NCBI RefSeq assembly: GCF_902459585.1
Contig: NZ_CABPSC010000011.1
Location: forward strand, 147,461 to 211,460
Direction: 5' to 3'
From: Pandoraea nosoerga
GTDB lineage: Bacteria; Pseudomonadota; Gammaproteobacteria; Burkholderiales; Burkholderiaceae
DNA: 64,000 bases
Shown here: positions 1-8,248 of the stretch, piece after piece
How the letters are laid out: the number at the start of each line of letters is the position of its first letter
How positions within the stretch are numbered: position 1 is the first letter of the stretch
Made by a program: the position numbers and the translations under genes
Notes under the pieces: model-generated
The model's input: only the letters and a program-made list of their open reading frames with translations
Told to the model about the DNA's origin: nothing
Databases searched by the model: none

Positions 1-230
1 CCCACGGCCATGGGTGCCGCGGCTTTGCGTCCCCAGAACGCCGTCTCGCTCGTCGTGCGCGACGTGTCGGTCAGCACCCGCGGCGAAAAGCCCCACTGCG
101 CGAACGCATCGCGATTGCGGCGCAACGCGTCGCCATCTTCGGCCCCGCCCTCCAGATAATCGAACGCCAGTTTCGTCAGCCGCCGCCGCGCCGCCTGGCG
201 GTAGTCCTCCACGCACGAAAACGCGTGCAT
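1..230 (-). CDS. FMN-dependent alpha-hydroxy-acid dehydrogenase, N-terminal part (LldD family)
   Basis: The first 76 residues of a leftward gene whose 3' part lies outside the window. They carry the usual N-terminus of the FMN alpha-hydroxy-acid dehydrogenase family (L-lactate, mandelate and glycolate oxidising enzymes): an ARRRL segment, FDYLEGGAED, LRRNRDAF and a PRVLTDTS stretch. Such enzymes oxidise an (S)-2-hydroxy acid to the 2-keto acid. The ATG at 230 is preceded by a strong ribosome site (AGGGGGAG), which fixes the start. It is divergent from the IclR gene at 381, so that regulator may control it. Family assignment is fairly secure. The substrate cannot be told from this fragment. 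Confidence 0.8.
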   Translation of the reverse strand, partial: MHAFSCVEDYRQAARRRLTKLAFDYLEGGAEDGDALRRNRDAFAQWGFSPRVLTDTSRTTSETAFWGRKAAAPMAV

Positions 231-330
231 TGCTCCCCCTGTCTTCATGCGGCATCGCGACGAGCGTCGCGCATGCCAATCGTTCGCCCCGGCCCTTGAC
301 TCAGGGATAAATCGTTAGTCGCACACAAGC

Positions 331-360
331 AATTGCATTACAATCACAATCGTTACAATC
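331..360. promoter_or_regulatory. Operator-like A/T-rich repeats between divergent genes
   Basis: The divergent control region of the hydroxy-acid dehydrogenase and IclR genes contains ATTGCATT at 332-339 and two direct copies of TTACAATC at 338-345 and 353-360, 15 bp apart. A/T-rich elements stand out in this GC-rich DNA. The first element differs by one base from the ATTGCAAT dyads at 8068-8095. I infer a binding site for the neighbouring IclR protein. No binding data exist. Confidence 0.4.
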
Positions 361-380
361 CGAACATACCGGTCCCTACC

Positions 381-1256
381 ATGCCGCGCTCGTCCGCTCG
401 GTCTTCCCGCCGTGGTGAAAACGCTCCGGCCTCCGCCCCCGCCAAGGCCGCCGCAGCGGCGAACACGGCGCAACCGGCCGCGCGCTCATCCCTGTTCGTC
501 GGTTCCACGGAAAAGACGTTTCAGGTGTTGCACGCCTTCGACGGCCCCGCGCGCTACATGACGCTCGGCGATATCGCGAAAGCCGCCGGGCTCGATCGCA
601 GCGCCACGCAGCGACTGGTACACACGCTCGAGGCGCTCGGGTATTTGTTCCGCGTGCCCGAAACGCGCACTTACGGTCTCACGACCAAGGTGCTTCAGTT
701 CTCGTACAACTACATTCGTGCCAACGATCTCGTCGAGAAGGCCGCGCCGTATCTGCTCGACATCTTCCGCCGGGTGGGCGAGACGACCAACCTGCAGGAG
801 CTCGACGGCCACGAGATCGTCTATATCGCGCGCTTTCCCGGCCAGCACCTCGTGAACATCGGCATCGTCGTGGGCGCGCGCCTTCCGGCCATGTTCACCG
901 CCTCGGGCATTGCCATGCTGTCGCGCCTGTCCGAGACTCGCGTGCGCGAGATTCTCGCGAACACGCCGCTCGAGCCGATGACGCCATACACCGTGCTCGA
1001 CGAGAAAAAGCTGCTCGAACGCATCCAGACGGCGGCGCGGCGCGGCTACGCGATCGTCGAGAGCGAAACCGTCATGGGCGACATTTCGGTCGCCGCGCCG
1101 ATCACCGACCACGACGGACAGGCCGTCGCGGCCATCAACATCTCCGTACCGACCTCCCGCTGGACGCGCGAGCGCGTCGAAGCGGAACTCGCGCCGCACG
1201 TTCAGGTGGCCGCGACCTCGATCTCGAAGTCGCGGCTGTCGACGTTCCGGCGTTGA
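381..1256 (+). CDS. IclR-family transcriptional regulator
   Basis: A 291-residue DNA-binding regulator. After a basic, alanine-rich tail of about 45 residues comes the IclR winged helix (KTFQVLHAF, then LGDIAKAAGLDRSATQRLV and ALGYL). The C-terminal effector domain follows, with family signatures such as GARLPAMFTASGIAML and a late segment VMGDISVAAPI. IclR proteins usually control a neighbouring catabolic operon in response to a pathway acid. A TTG at 333 would add 16 residues. I prefer the ATG at 381 because the upstream DNA looks like control sequence. The gene sits between a hydroxy-acid dehydrogenase and a convergent catabolic operon, so it is the obvious regulator of this module (inference). 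Confidence 0.9.
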   Translation: MPRSSARSSRRGENAPASAPAKAAAAANTAQPAARSSLFVGSTEKTFQVLHAFDGPARYMTLGDIAKAAGLDRSATQRLVHTLEALGYLFRVPETRTYGLTTKVLQFSYNYIRANDLVEKAAPYLLDIFRRVGETTNLQELDGHEIVYIARFPGQHLVNIGIVVGARLPAMFTASGIAMLSRLSETRVREILANTPLEPMTPYTVLDEKKLLERIQTAARRGYAIVESETVMGDISVAAPITDHDGQAVAAINISVPTSRWTRERVEAELAPHVQVAATSISKSRLSTFRR

Positions 1257-1285
1257 TCCGGCATTGATCCAGCATTGATCCGGCA
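1253..1285. repeat. 11-bp tandem repeat, three units
   Basis: Three contiguous copies of TTGATCCGGCA (the middle one reads AGCA instead of GGCA) begin at the stop codon of the IclR gene. The unit contains a TGA in the IclR frame. The rest of the gap to 1393 shows only a GC-rich hairpin around 1318-1335 without a T run, between two convergent genes. Confidence 0.8.
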
Positions 1286-1393
1286 TTCGGACGACGGCCA
1301 TCGCCGAACGTCCGCCACCGGGGCGAGGCGGCCTCGCCTGCCGCCCCGGCGCCAACCCCCTTCGCCAACCCTCCCGCTCGCCGCGAATCAGAA

Positions 1394-2305
1394 TCAGCGT
1401 CCTTCGAAGATCGCCAACTGGCGGCGCAGCTCTTCGCGCAGTTGCGCCGACAGCGCGGGCGCGGGGGGCACGAGCGGGGCGAGCATGGCCGGCGCATTCA
1501 CGCCGATCAGATCCATCACCGACTTCATCGGCCCGGGGTTCGTCTCGGCAAACGCCAGGTTCATCAGCGGAATGAGCGAACGGTGCAGCGCCAGCGCATC
1601 GGCCGTCTTGCCTTCGGCGGCCAGCGCGAAGATGCGCTGCCAGGCCGTGGGCAGCAGCGAGGCCGTCACCACGATGCCGCCGCGCGCTCCGGCGGCCACA
1701 TGCAGCGGGAACAGCGTGTCCTCGCCGCTCAGCACGGCAAAGGAGTCGTCCACACCGGCCACGGTGCGCAGGAAGTGCCACATGTCGGTATTGCACGCCT
1801 TCATGCCGACGATGTTCTCGTGGCGCGACAGCTCGTGCAGCACCTCCGGCGCGATGGCGATACGCGTGCGGTACGGAATCTCGTAGATCAGAATGGGCAG
1901 CGGCGACTCGTCGGCATAGCGCACGAAGTAGTCGCGAATGCCGGCTTGCGTCGGATTGGTGTAGTACGGCGTGAGCACGAGCAGACCGTCGGCGCCGGCC
2001 GCGGCAAAGTCACGGCCGGCCTCGATGGCGTCGTGATACCCCGGATCGAGCACGCCGGCGATCACCGGCACGTCGCGCCCGTGATCGCGCACTTCACGCA
2101 CCGTGATTTCGGCCATGCGAATGCGCTCGGCGCGCGAGAGCGCGCCATACTCGCCGGTGCCGCCCAGCGGCACCACGCCGTCGATGCCCTGCCCCAGCAA
2201 GTAGCGCAGCAGCGCGCGCGTGGCTTCGGTGTGAATCGTGTCGTCGGCATTCACCGGCGTGGGAATTGCCGGCAGAATGCCCTTCAGTTGTGCAGAGCGA
2301 AGCAT
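1394..2305 (-). CDS. DapA/NanA-family class I lyase (dihydrodipicolinate synthase family)
   Basis: A 303-residue (beta/alpha)8 lyase of the DHDPS / N-acetylneuraminate lyase family. These enzymes form a Schiff base with a 2-keto acid and make or break a C-C bond, or dehydrate sugar acids. Visible motifs are GGTGEYG at 48-54, the catalytic Tyr141 in IYEIPYRT and the Schiff-base Lys169 in VGMKAC. The IYEIPYRT box differs from the IYNVPGRT of true lysine-pathway DapA, so a catabolic aldolase or dehydratase is more likely than lysine synthesis. It is the last gene of a leftward operon, 57 bp after the permease. The substrate is unknown. Confidence 0.85.
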   Translation of the reverse strand: MLRSAQLKGILPAIPTPVNADDTIHTEATRALLRYLLGQGIDGVVPLGGTGEYGALSRAERIRMAEITVREVRDHGRDVPVIAGVLDPGYHDAIEAGRDFAAAGADGLLVLTPYYTNPTQAGIRDYFVRYADESPLPILIYEIPYRTRIAIAPEVLHELSRHENIVGMKACNTDMWHFLRTVAGVDDSFAVLSGEDTLFPLHVAAGARGGIVVTASLLPTAWQRIFALAAEGKTADALALHRSLIPLMNLAFAETNPGPMKSVMDLIGVNAPAMLAPLVPPAPALSAQLREELRRQLAIFEGR

Positions 2306-2330
2306 GTGTCAAACGTCCGTGAGTCTTGAG

Positions 2331-2353
2331 TCGGATGAATCGGATGAATCGGA
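2331..2353. repeat. 9-bp tandem repeat, about 2.5 units
   Basis: TCGGATGAA occurs twice in tandem, followed by a partial third copy, in the short gap between the permease stop and the start of the DapA-family gene. It overlaps no recognisable signal. Confidence 0.6.
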
Positions 2354-2362
2354 GATGCCGCT

Positions 2363-4171
2363 TCAGATGGCCAGGCTGCGCCGGCGCAGGCGCTCGGCCA
2401 CCCAGATCAGTGCGGCGATGAACAGGAACAGGCACGTGGAGACCGCCGCGATCACCGGCGAGATCTGCATCGTAATCTCGTCCCAGAATTGCTTGGGCAA
2501 GGTGGTCGACAGGCCGCCCGACGTGAACAGCGCGATCGTGAGCTCGTCGAACGACGTGGCGAACGCGAACAGGAACGACGACAGCAGGCCCGCGCCGAGA
2601 ATCGGGAAAGTCACGCGGCGCAACGTCGCCCACGGCCGGGCGCCCAGGCTGTAGGCGGCCAGATCGAGACGCGTGTCGTAGTTGCGCAGCACCGCCATCA
2701 TGGTGATGACGACGTAAGGCACGGCCACCACGGTGTGCGCGATGGTCAGCCCCACGCTCGAGCCCACGAGCCCGACCTTGGCGAAGAAATAAAACACGCC
2801 GACGGCCAGGATCATGCGCGGCACGACAATCGGCGCGAGCACGAAGGCGAGCATTGCCGACTTGCCGCGCATGCCGCCGCGCACCAGCAGGAATGCCGCG
2901 GGCGTGCCGATCAGCATCGAGAGCAGGCCGGCGCCGATGCCGACGAGCATCGAGCGCGTGATCGCCTGCATCCACAGCGGCGAGTCCCAGACCTGCTGGT
3001 ACCACTGCAGCGAGACGCCCTTGGGCGGCCACGCCAGCCCCGACGCCGAATCGAACGAGATCGGAATCATCAGCAGCGCGGGCGCCGCGAGGAACAGCAC
3101 GAGCACAAGGACGAGCACGCGCAATACCGGGCCGTCGCCCTGTTCGCGCTTGCTGCGCGGCAGCGCGCGCAGCAGTACGTCCGTGGCGGCGCCCAGCGCG
3201 CCGAGCACCGCCTCGCCGAGCGCGCGCGTCCAGCCGCCGCGACGCTTGCCGGTCTTCACGTCCCCGCCGCCGCCGGCCATCGTGGAGAGCCCCACCATGC
3301 GGTCGTAGACGAAGAACACCACGAGCACCACGGCGAGCAGCAGCACGGAGATCGCACCGGCGAAGCCCCAGTTGAGCGCCTGCATGACCTGATCGATGAT
3401 GAGCTGCGTGATCATCGTCTCGTGGCGGCCGCCGAGCAGCGTCGGCGTGATGAAGAAACCGATCGACGTGACGAACACCATCAGCGCGCCCGCCGCCACG
3501 CCGGGTAGCGACAGCGGAAAATACACGCGCCAGAACACCGTGCCGGGACGCGCGCCCAGCGTCGACGCCGCGCTCGGCAAACGGCGGTCGATGTTCTCCA
3601 TCACGGAGAGCATGGTGAGCACGGCCAGTGGCATGAGCGCGTGCACCATGCCGAGCACGACGGCCGGGAAGCTGTAGAGCAGCGAGAGCGGCGCGTCGAT
3701 CAGCCCGAGGTCCATCAGCGTGCGATTGACCACGCCGTTGCGCCCGAGCAGCACCACCCATGCGAACGTGCGCACGAGAAAGCTCGTCCAGAACGAGAGC
3801 AGCACCCAGAACAGCAGGCGTTGCTTGCGCGCGCCGGTGAGCGTCGAGAGCCGGTAGGCGATCGGGTAGCCCGTGAGCACGGCGAAGAACGTCGTGTAGA
3901 GCGAGACCTTGAGTGTGATGAGCAACACCTCGACGTACACCGACGAGGCGAACAGACGCTGGTATTCGGCCAGCGTGAAGCCGCCCTTGTCGCGAATGCT
4001 CAGCAGCAGCAGTTGCCCGACCGGATAGATCAGCATCACCGCCAGCAAGATGACGATGGGCGCGGCCATGAGCAGCGGTCGCACGCGCGCACGCCAGCGG
4101 GCGCGGCGCGGTGCGGGCTGCGCCGGATGCGAGGAAGAGGACGAGGGACGAACCACGGCGGATACACTCAT
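2363..4171 (-). CDS. ABC importer permease, PotB-PotC type fusion
   Basis: A 602-residue inner-membrane protein made of two ABC permease halves that are normally separate genes in spermidine/putrescine-type importers. The first half (about 35-295) has an EAA loop near 200-228 (STLGARPGTVFWRVYFPLS). The second (about 348-600) has its own near 504-530 (YSLGARPWATLRRVTFPI). A hydrophilic linker at about 296-345, rich in Gly, Lys and Arg, joins them. The N-terminal 30 residues are Ser/Pro/Arg rich. It lies 3 bp after the ATPase gene and must form the channel with that ATPase and the binding protein upstream. Fused permeases are known in iron and polyamine-type systems. The ligand is unknown. Confidence 0.88.
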   Translation of the reverse strand: MSVSAVVRPSSSSSHPAQPAPRRARWRARVRPLLMAAPIVILLAVMLIYPVGQLLLLSIRDKGGFTLAEYQRLFASSVYVEVLLITLKVSLYTTFFAVLTGYPIAYRLSTLTGARKQRLLFWVLLSFWTSFLVRTFAWVVLLGRNGVVNRTLMDLGLIDAPLSLLYSFPAVVLGMVHALMPLAVLTMLSVMENIDRRLPSAASTLGARPGTVFWRVYFPLSLPGVAAGALMVFVTSIGFFITPTLLGGRHETMITQLIIDQVMQALNWGFAGAISVLLLAVVLVVFFVYDRMVGLSTMAGGGGDVKTGKRRGGWTRALGEAVLGALGAATDVLLRALPRSKREQGDGPVLRVLVLVLVLFLAAPALLMIPISFDSASGLAWPPKGVSLQWYQQVWDSPLWMQAITRSMLVGIGAGLLSMLIGTPAAFLLVRGGMRGKSAMLAFVLAPIVVPRMILAVGVFYFFAKVGLVGSSVGLTIAHTVVAVPYVVITMMAVLRNYDTRLDLAAYSLGARPWATLRRVTFPILGAGLLSSFLFAFATSFDELTIALFTSGGLSTTLPKQFWDEITMQISPVIAAVSTCLFLFIAALIWVAERLRRRSLAI

Positions 4172-4174
4172 CGC

Positions 4175-5293
4175 TTACCCCGCGATCGCCACGGCGTCGT
4201 CGGCGCGCCACGCAAGGCCGAGCGTCTGCCCGATCTCGAAGCGGTTGCCCTGGCGATGCGTCGGGAACGCCGCCACGAGCGGCTTGTCCGCATCGGCGCC
4301 CGTCGCCTGCGACTGCAGATACAGCTTCGTCATGCCGCCCGTGACCATGATGTCGGTGAGCCTTGCCGAGATGGTGGCCACGCCGTCGGCGTGGGCGGCC
4401 GGCGCCGCGCCGGCGACATCGCGCACGTGCAGGTTCTGCGGACGCAGCATGAGCTTGACCGGCCGGCCGCACTCGACCTGCGGGTCGTAGACCATCGCGG
4501 CGGCGCCTTCCACTCCGGGCATTGCCACGCGCACCTGATCGCCGGCGCGCTCGAGCACGGTCGCGTCGAGCAGGTTCGACTCGCCGAGAAAGTCCGCGAC
4601 GAAAACGCTCTTTGGCCGGAAGTACAGGTCGTCCGGCGTACCGAGCTGGGCGATCTCGCCGGCATTCATCAGGCAGATGCGATCGGACATCGTCATCGCC
4701 TCTTCCTGATCGTGCGTCACGTACACGATGGTGGTGCCCAGCTCGCGGTGAATGCGCTTGATCTCGAGCTGCATGTGATCGCGCAGCTTCTTGTCGAGCG
4801 CGCCCAGCGGCTCGTCCATCAGAATGATCGACGGCCGGTAGACCATGCAGCGCGCGAGCGCGATGCGTTGCTGCTGGCCGCCCGAGAGCTCGCGCGGAAA
4901 GCGCTCCGCGACGTGCGGCAGATGCACCATTTCGAGCGCGTTCATGACCAGCTTGCGAGCCGTGGCCGCGTCCGTGCGGCGCATCTGCAACGGGAACGCG
5001 ATGTTCTGCGCGACGGTCATGTGCGGGAACAGCGCGTAGTTCTGGAACACCATGCCGATGTCGCGCTCGTAGGGCGCCCCGTAGGTGACATCGGTCCCAT
5101 TGATACGGATCGCGCCCGCATCGGGCTGCGCCAGACCGGCGATGAGCGAGAGCAACGTGGTCTTGCCCGAGCCGCTGGGCCCGAGCAGGGTCAGGAATTC
5201 GCCCTGAGCGACATCGAGGTCGGTCGGCGCCAGCGCGACGAAATCGCCGTAGCGCTTGGACAGGCCCGAGACTTGAAGATTGGCAACGGTCAT
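4175..5293 (-). CDS. ABC importer ATP-binding protein, PotA type
   Basis: A 372-residue ATPase that powers the importer. It has Walker A (GPSGSGKT, 38-45), a Q loop (VFQNYALFPH), the ABC signature LSGGQQQR, Walker B ending MDEPLGALD, the H loop THDQEE and a C-terminal TOBE-like regulatory region of about 130 residues. Length and layout match the PotA/FbpC/MalK-type CUT ATPases. It sits between the binding-protein gene (45 bp upstream) and the fused permease (3 bp downstream), so the three form one transporter. Confidence 0.92.
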   Translation of the reverse strand: MTVANLQVSGLSKRYGDFVALAPTDLDVAQGEFLTLLGPSGSGKTTLLSLIAGLAQPDAGAIRINGTDVTYGAPYERDIGMVFQNYALFPHMTVAQNIAFPLQMRRTDAATARKLVMNALEMVHLPHVAERFPRELSGGQQQRIALARCMVYRPSIILMDEPLGALDKKLRDHMQLEIKRIHRELGTTIVYVTHDQEEAMTMSDRICLMNAGEIAQLGTPDDLYFRPKSVFVADFLGESNLLDATVLERAGDQVRVAMPGVEGAAAMVYDPQVECGRPVKLMLRPQNLHVRDVAGAAPAAHADGVATISARLTDIMVTGGMTKLYLQSQATGADADKPLVAAFPTHRQGNRFEIGQTLGLAWRADDAVAIAG

Positions 5294-5338
5294 GAGATCA
5301 GCACCCCATAAAGCATGAAACGAGACGGCAGGTGAGGA

Positions 5339-6469
5339 TCAGGTCAGGATCCAGCGGTTGAAGCGCTCGAGCGCCACGCTCTGGTTCTGTTGCCAGAACT
5401 TCGCGTTGATCTGCACGCCGCTCTTGATGTTCTCGGGGAACGTCGGGCAGTTCCTGGCCACCTCCGGCTTCACGTAGTTGAACGCTTCGGGCTGCGTCAT
5501 GCCGGCCGGGAAGTACTTGACCAGTTCGGCCTGGCGCTTCGGATCGCTCGCGAACTTGATGAACTCGCGGCAGGCCGCGGCGTTCGGCGTGCCCTTGAGA
5601 ATCGACCAGTTGTCGCAGCCCCAGATGTTCTGCTGCCACACGATCTGCACGGGCACGCCATTCGCCTGCGCCGATTGCGCGCGCGAGGCCCAGGTGGCGA
5701 CCATGTCGACTTCGCCCGAACCGAGCATCTGTTCGACCTGCGCGCCGGTGGTCCACCACACGTCGACGTGCCTGGCGACCTTGTCCAGGCTCCTGAACGC
5801 GCGATCGAAGTCGCACGGATAGACCGAACCGGCGGCAACGCCGTCGGCGAGCAGCGCTTCCTCGATGGTGTCGAACGGATACTTGCGGATCGAGCGGCGG
5901 CCCGGGAAGTCCTTCACGTTCCACAGATCGGCCCACGAAGCGGGCGCCTTGCGGCCCTTGAACGCGTCGGTGCGATACGCGAGCACGGTCGAGTAGACGT
6001 TGGTGCCCACGCCGAACGGCGACATGTATTGCTGCGGAATCTTCGAGACGACCGGATCGGACTCCAGACCGTGGCGCTCCAGATACTCCTTGCCGCCGGA
6101 GGTGAGCAGCAAGATCGCGGGCTGGCTGATCTTGGCCATGTCCCACGTGTAGCTGCCCGCCTCGACCATGCTCTTGATCTGCGCGGTCGGCTCCGCGTTG
6201 GCCTGCACGCCCACGACTTCGATGCCGGTCGCCTTGGCGAACGGCTTGTAGTACACCGCGTCGTATGCCTTGGTGTAGATGCCGCCGTCGTCGCGCACGA
6301 CGATGCGCTTGCCGGCCGCGCGCGAGGGGGTCCACACGAACGGGAACGCCACGGCAGCAGCGCCGGCGAGCGCCGTCTTCATGGCCGTGCGGCGGCCCGG
6401 TTGCGCGGGCGACGCCGCGGTGTTGTCGATGATGTCGAGCGGGCTTGCGGAGGTCTTGCGTTTCATCAT
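5339..6469 (-). CDS. Periplasmic solute-binding protein, PotD/AfuA-like, Tat-type signal
   Basis: A 376-residue extracellular binding protein of the polyamine/iron/2-aminoethylphosphonate class. The N-terminus holds a twin-arginine-like signal (GRRTAMK at 25-31, then an Ala-rich hydrophobic stretch) with likely cleavage near residue 51. The mature protein starts with RIVVRDDGGIYTKAYDA and has internal family traits such as GKEYLERHGLESDP and WGCDNWSILKGTPNA. The start codon lies only 9 bp after the stop of the FAD dehydrogenase gene, so it is co-transcribed with that enzyme. This links uptake to oxidation of a hydroxy-acid-like ligand (inference). Confidence 0.88.
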   Translation of the reverse strand: MMKRKTSASPLDIIDNTAASPAQPGRRTAMKTALAGAAAVAFPFVWTPSRAAGKRIVVRDDGGIYTKAYDAVYYKPFAKATGIEVVGVQANAEPTAQIKSMVEAGSYTWDMAKISQPAILLLTSGGKEYLERHGLESDPVVSKIPQQYMSPFGVGTNVYSTVLAYRTDAFKGRKAPASWADLWNVKDFPGRRSIRKYPFDTIEEALLADGVAAGSVYPCDFDRAFRSLDKVARHVDVWWTTGAQVEQMLGSGEVDMVATWASRAQSAQANGVPVQIVWQQNIWGCDNWSILKGTPNAAACREFIKFASDPKRQAELVKYFPAGMTQPEAFNYVKPEVARNCPTFPENIKSGVQINAKFWQQNQSVALERFNRWILT

Positions 6470-6478
6470 GGTCTCCGG

Positions 6479-7915
6479 TCAGGGAACGAGGCGCCCCGGG
6501 TTGAACAACTGGTTGGGATCCAACGCGGCTTTGAGCGTGCGCATGAGCGCGAGCTCGGCCGTCGATTTGTAGCGTTGCATGAGGGGCAGACCCGTCTGCC
6601 CGACGCCATGCTCGGCGCTGAACGTGCCGGCCAGGCGCGCCGCCACGTCGTTCACGCAGGCGCGCATGGCGTCGCCCGTCGCGGCGCTGTCGGCAAGCGC
6701 CGCCCAGGCCTCGAACGAGAACATCGGAATGAAATGGACGTTGCCGTCGCCCATGTGGCCGACAATCGCGATGTCGAGCCCGGGCACGATGGCGTGGACC
6801 GCGCGCGTGGCGGCTTCGATGAATTCGGGCACGCTCGAGACCGGCACGGCACAGTCCGTCGTCAGGCCGACGGCCGCCTTCTTGTTGGCCTCGCTCACGC
6901 TGTGACGCACTTCCCAGAGGTCCGCGCGCTGCGTCTCGTTCGCGGCGATGACGGCGTCGTCGACGAGACCCTGCTCGACCGCTTCGCCCAGTGTTTCAGT
7001 GAGTACGGCCTCGAGCGCGTGCGCGTCGCGCGTGTCGCCCAGCTCGACGAGCACGTGCCAGGCATGCGTGCCGCCCAGCGGGTTGCGGCGGTTCGGCACG
7101 TGCGCGAGCACCAGTTCGAGCTGGTGACGGTTCATGATCTCGAACGCCGACAGGCGCGAGGCGCACGCCCGCTGGAACATGCCGAGGATCCGCAGCGCGG
7201 CGGCCGGGTCGCGCGGCGCGAACCACGCAAGCGCATGGTGCGTGGGCAGCGCATGGAGCTTGAGCGCCGCCGCCGTGATGACGCCCAGCGTGCCTTCGGC
7301 GCCGATGAACAGGTGCTTCAGATCGATGCCGGTGTTGTCCTTGCGCAGCGCGCGAAGGCCGTCCCACACGGTGCCGTCGGCCAGCACGACCTCGAGGCCG
7401 AGCACGTTCTCGCGCGTGTTGCCATAACGCAGCACGCTCGTGCCGCCGGCATTCGTCGAGAGCGTGCCGCCGATCTGGCACGAACCTTCCGCGCCGAGAC
7501 TGACCGGATACAGGCGGCCGACCCCGGCCGCCGTCTCCTGCACGGTCTTCAGAATGCAGCCGGCCTCGACGATCATCGACCCGTTGGCCGCGTCCACCTG
7601 GCGAATGCGGCGCATGCGCGCAAGGTTGAGAAGCACGGGTGTCGGGCCGCCCGAGGGCGGCACCGCGCCGCCGCACAGGCTCGTGTTGCCGCCTTGCGGC
7701 AGGATCGGCACGCCAGCGGCCGCGCACAGCTTCACCACCGTGCTGACCTGCTCGGTAGTGGACGGCAGCACGACGCACAGCGCGTCGCCACGATAGCGGC
7801 CGCGCCAGTCCTGCGTGTACCCGGCGGTGTCGGACTCGCCGCTCAACACGGCCGCCGCGCCGAGCGCGTCCTGCAAGCGCGCCATCAGCGTCTCGCGCGT
7901 CACTGCATCGTTCAT
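6479..7915 (-). CDS. FAD-linked oxidase, GlcD / D-2-hydroxyacid dehydrogenase family
   Basis: A 478-residue flavoenzyme of the PCMH (VAO) fold with the FAD-oxidase C-terminal domain. FAD-binding motifs are PQGGNTSLCGGAVP (73-86) and GAEGTLGVITAAAL. The C-terminal domain shows GHMGDGNVHF, SAEHGVGQTG and the terminal DPNQLFNPG. Relatives oxidise D-lactate, glycolate or D-2-hydroxyglutarate to 2-keto acids. The open frame extends to 7993, but the ATG at 7915 has GAGGAG upstream and gives the family's usual length. It is the first gene of a five-gene operon (oxidase, binding protein, ATPase, permease, lyase). The exact substrate is not known. Confidence 0.87.
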   Translation of the reverse strand: MNDAVTRETLMARLQDALGAAAVLSGESDTAGYTQDWRGRYRGDALCVVLPSTTEQVSTVVKLCAAAGVPILPQGGNTSLCGGAVPPSGGPTPVLLNLARMRRIRQVDAANGSMIVEAGCILKTVQETAAGVGRLYPVSLGAEGSCQIGGTLSTNAGGTSVLRYGNTRENVLGLEVVLADGTVWDGLRALRKDNTGIDLKHLFIGAEGTLGVITAAALKLHALPTHHALAWFAPRDPAAALRILGMFQRACASRLSAFEIMNRHQLELVLAHVPNRRNPLGGTHAWHVLVELGDTRDAHALEAVLTETLGEAVEQGLVDDAVIAANETQRADLWEVRHSVSEANKKAAVGLTTDCAVPVSSVPEFIEAATRAVHAIVPGLDIAIVGHMGDGNVHFIPMFSFEAWAALADSAATGDAMRACVNDVAARLAGTFSAEHGVGQTGLPLMQRYKSTAELALMRTLKAALDPNQLFNPGRLVP

Positions 7916-8066
7916 TGCCTGCCTGCTCCTCGATAGCCTGGCCCGTATGGCCTCAATGCGCGTTCGGACCATCACGCCGCGCGACTTCGCCATGGAGATG
8001 CGCAGGCAACGGTGCCTGCCAGACGTCCATCTGGCGATTCAATGTGATCAAGGATAGGCGAGAAAA

Positions 8067-8095
8067 AATTGCAATAAAATATCTTTAATTGCAAT
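8067..8095. promoter_or_regulatory. Paired ATTGCAAT palindromes, candidate operator
   Basis: Two identical AATTGCAAT elements (8067-8075 and 8087-8095) have centres 20 bp apart, about two helical turns. Each core ATTGCAAT is a perfect 8-bp palindrome. They lie in an A/T-rich island between the divergent FAD-oxidase operon and the aldehyde dehydrogenase gene. A regulator dimer pair on one DNA face could control both directions. The similar element at 332-339 suggests the IclR protein encoded at 381 (inference). Confidence 0.55.
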
Positions 8096-8248
8096 GCGAT
8101 CGTTTTAGGTGTTTATGCGGATGTGCCTCATCGGACGGTCAACGCGCTCGCGAGTTAAGTGATAATGGGCGGCGACGCCACGGTGACCACGCCAGCGGCG
8201 TTCCTCATCGCTCAACCCGAGTCCAACCCGACACGAGGTGCAGTCGAC

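Noticed and set aside
1318-1335. GGCGAGG / CCTCGCC hairpin as a terminator between iclR and the lyase gene
   Set aside because: No T run follows on either strand. It may still help termination but cannot be called.
5390-7936. 848-codon rightward open frame opposite the binding-protein and oxidase genes
   Set aside because: The opposite strand encodes complete, motif-bearing proteins. No ribosome site or family was seen for this frame.
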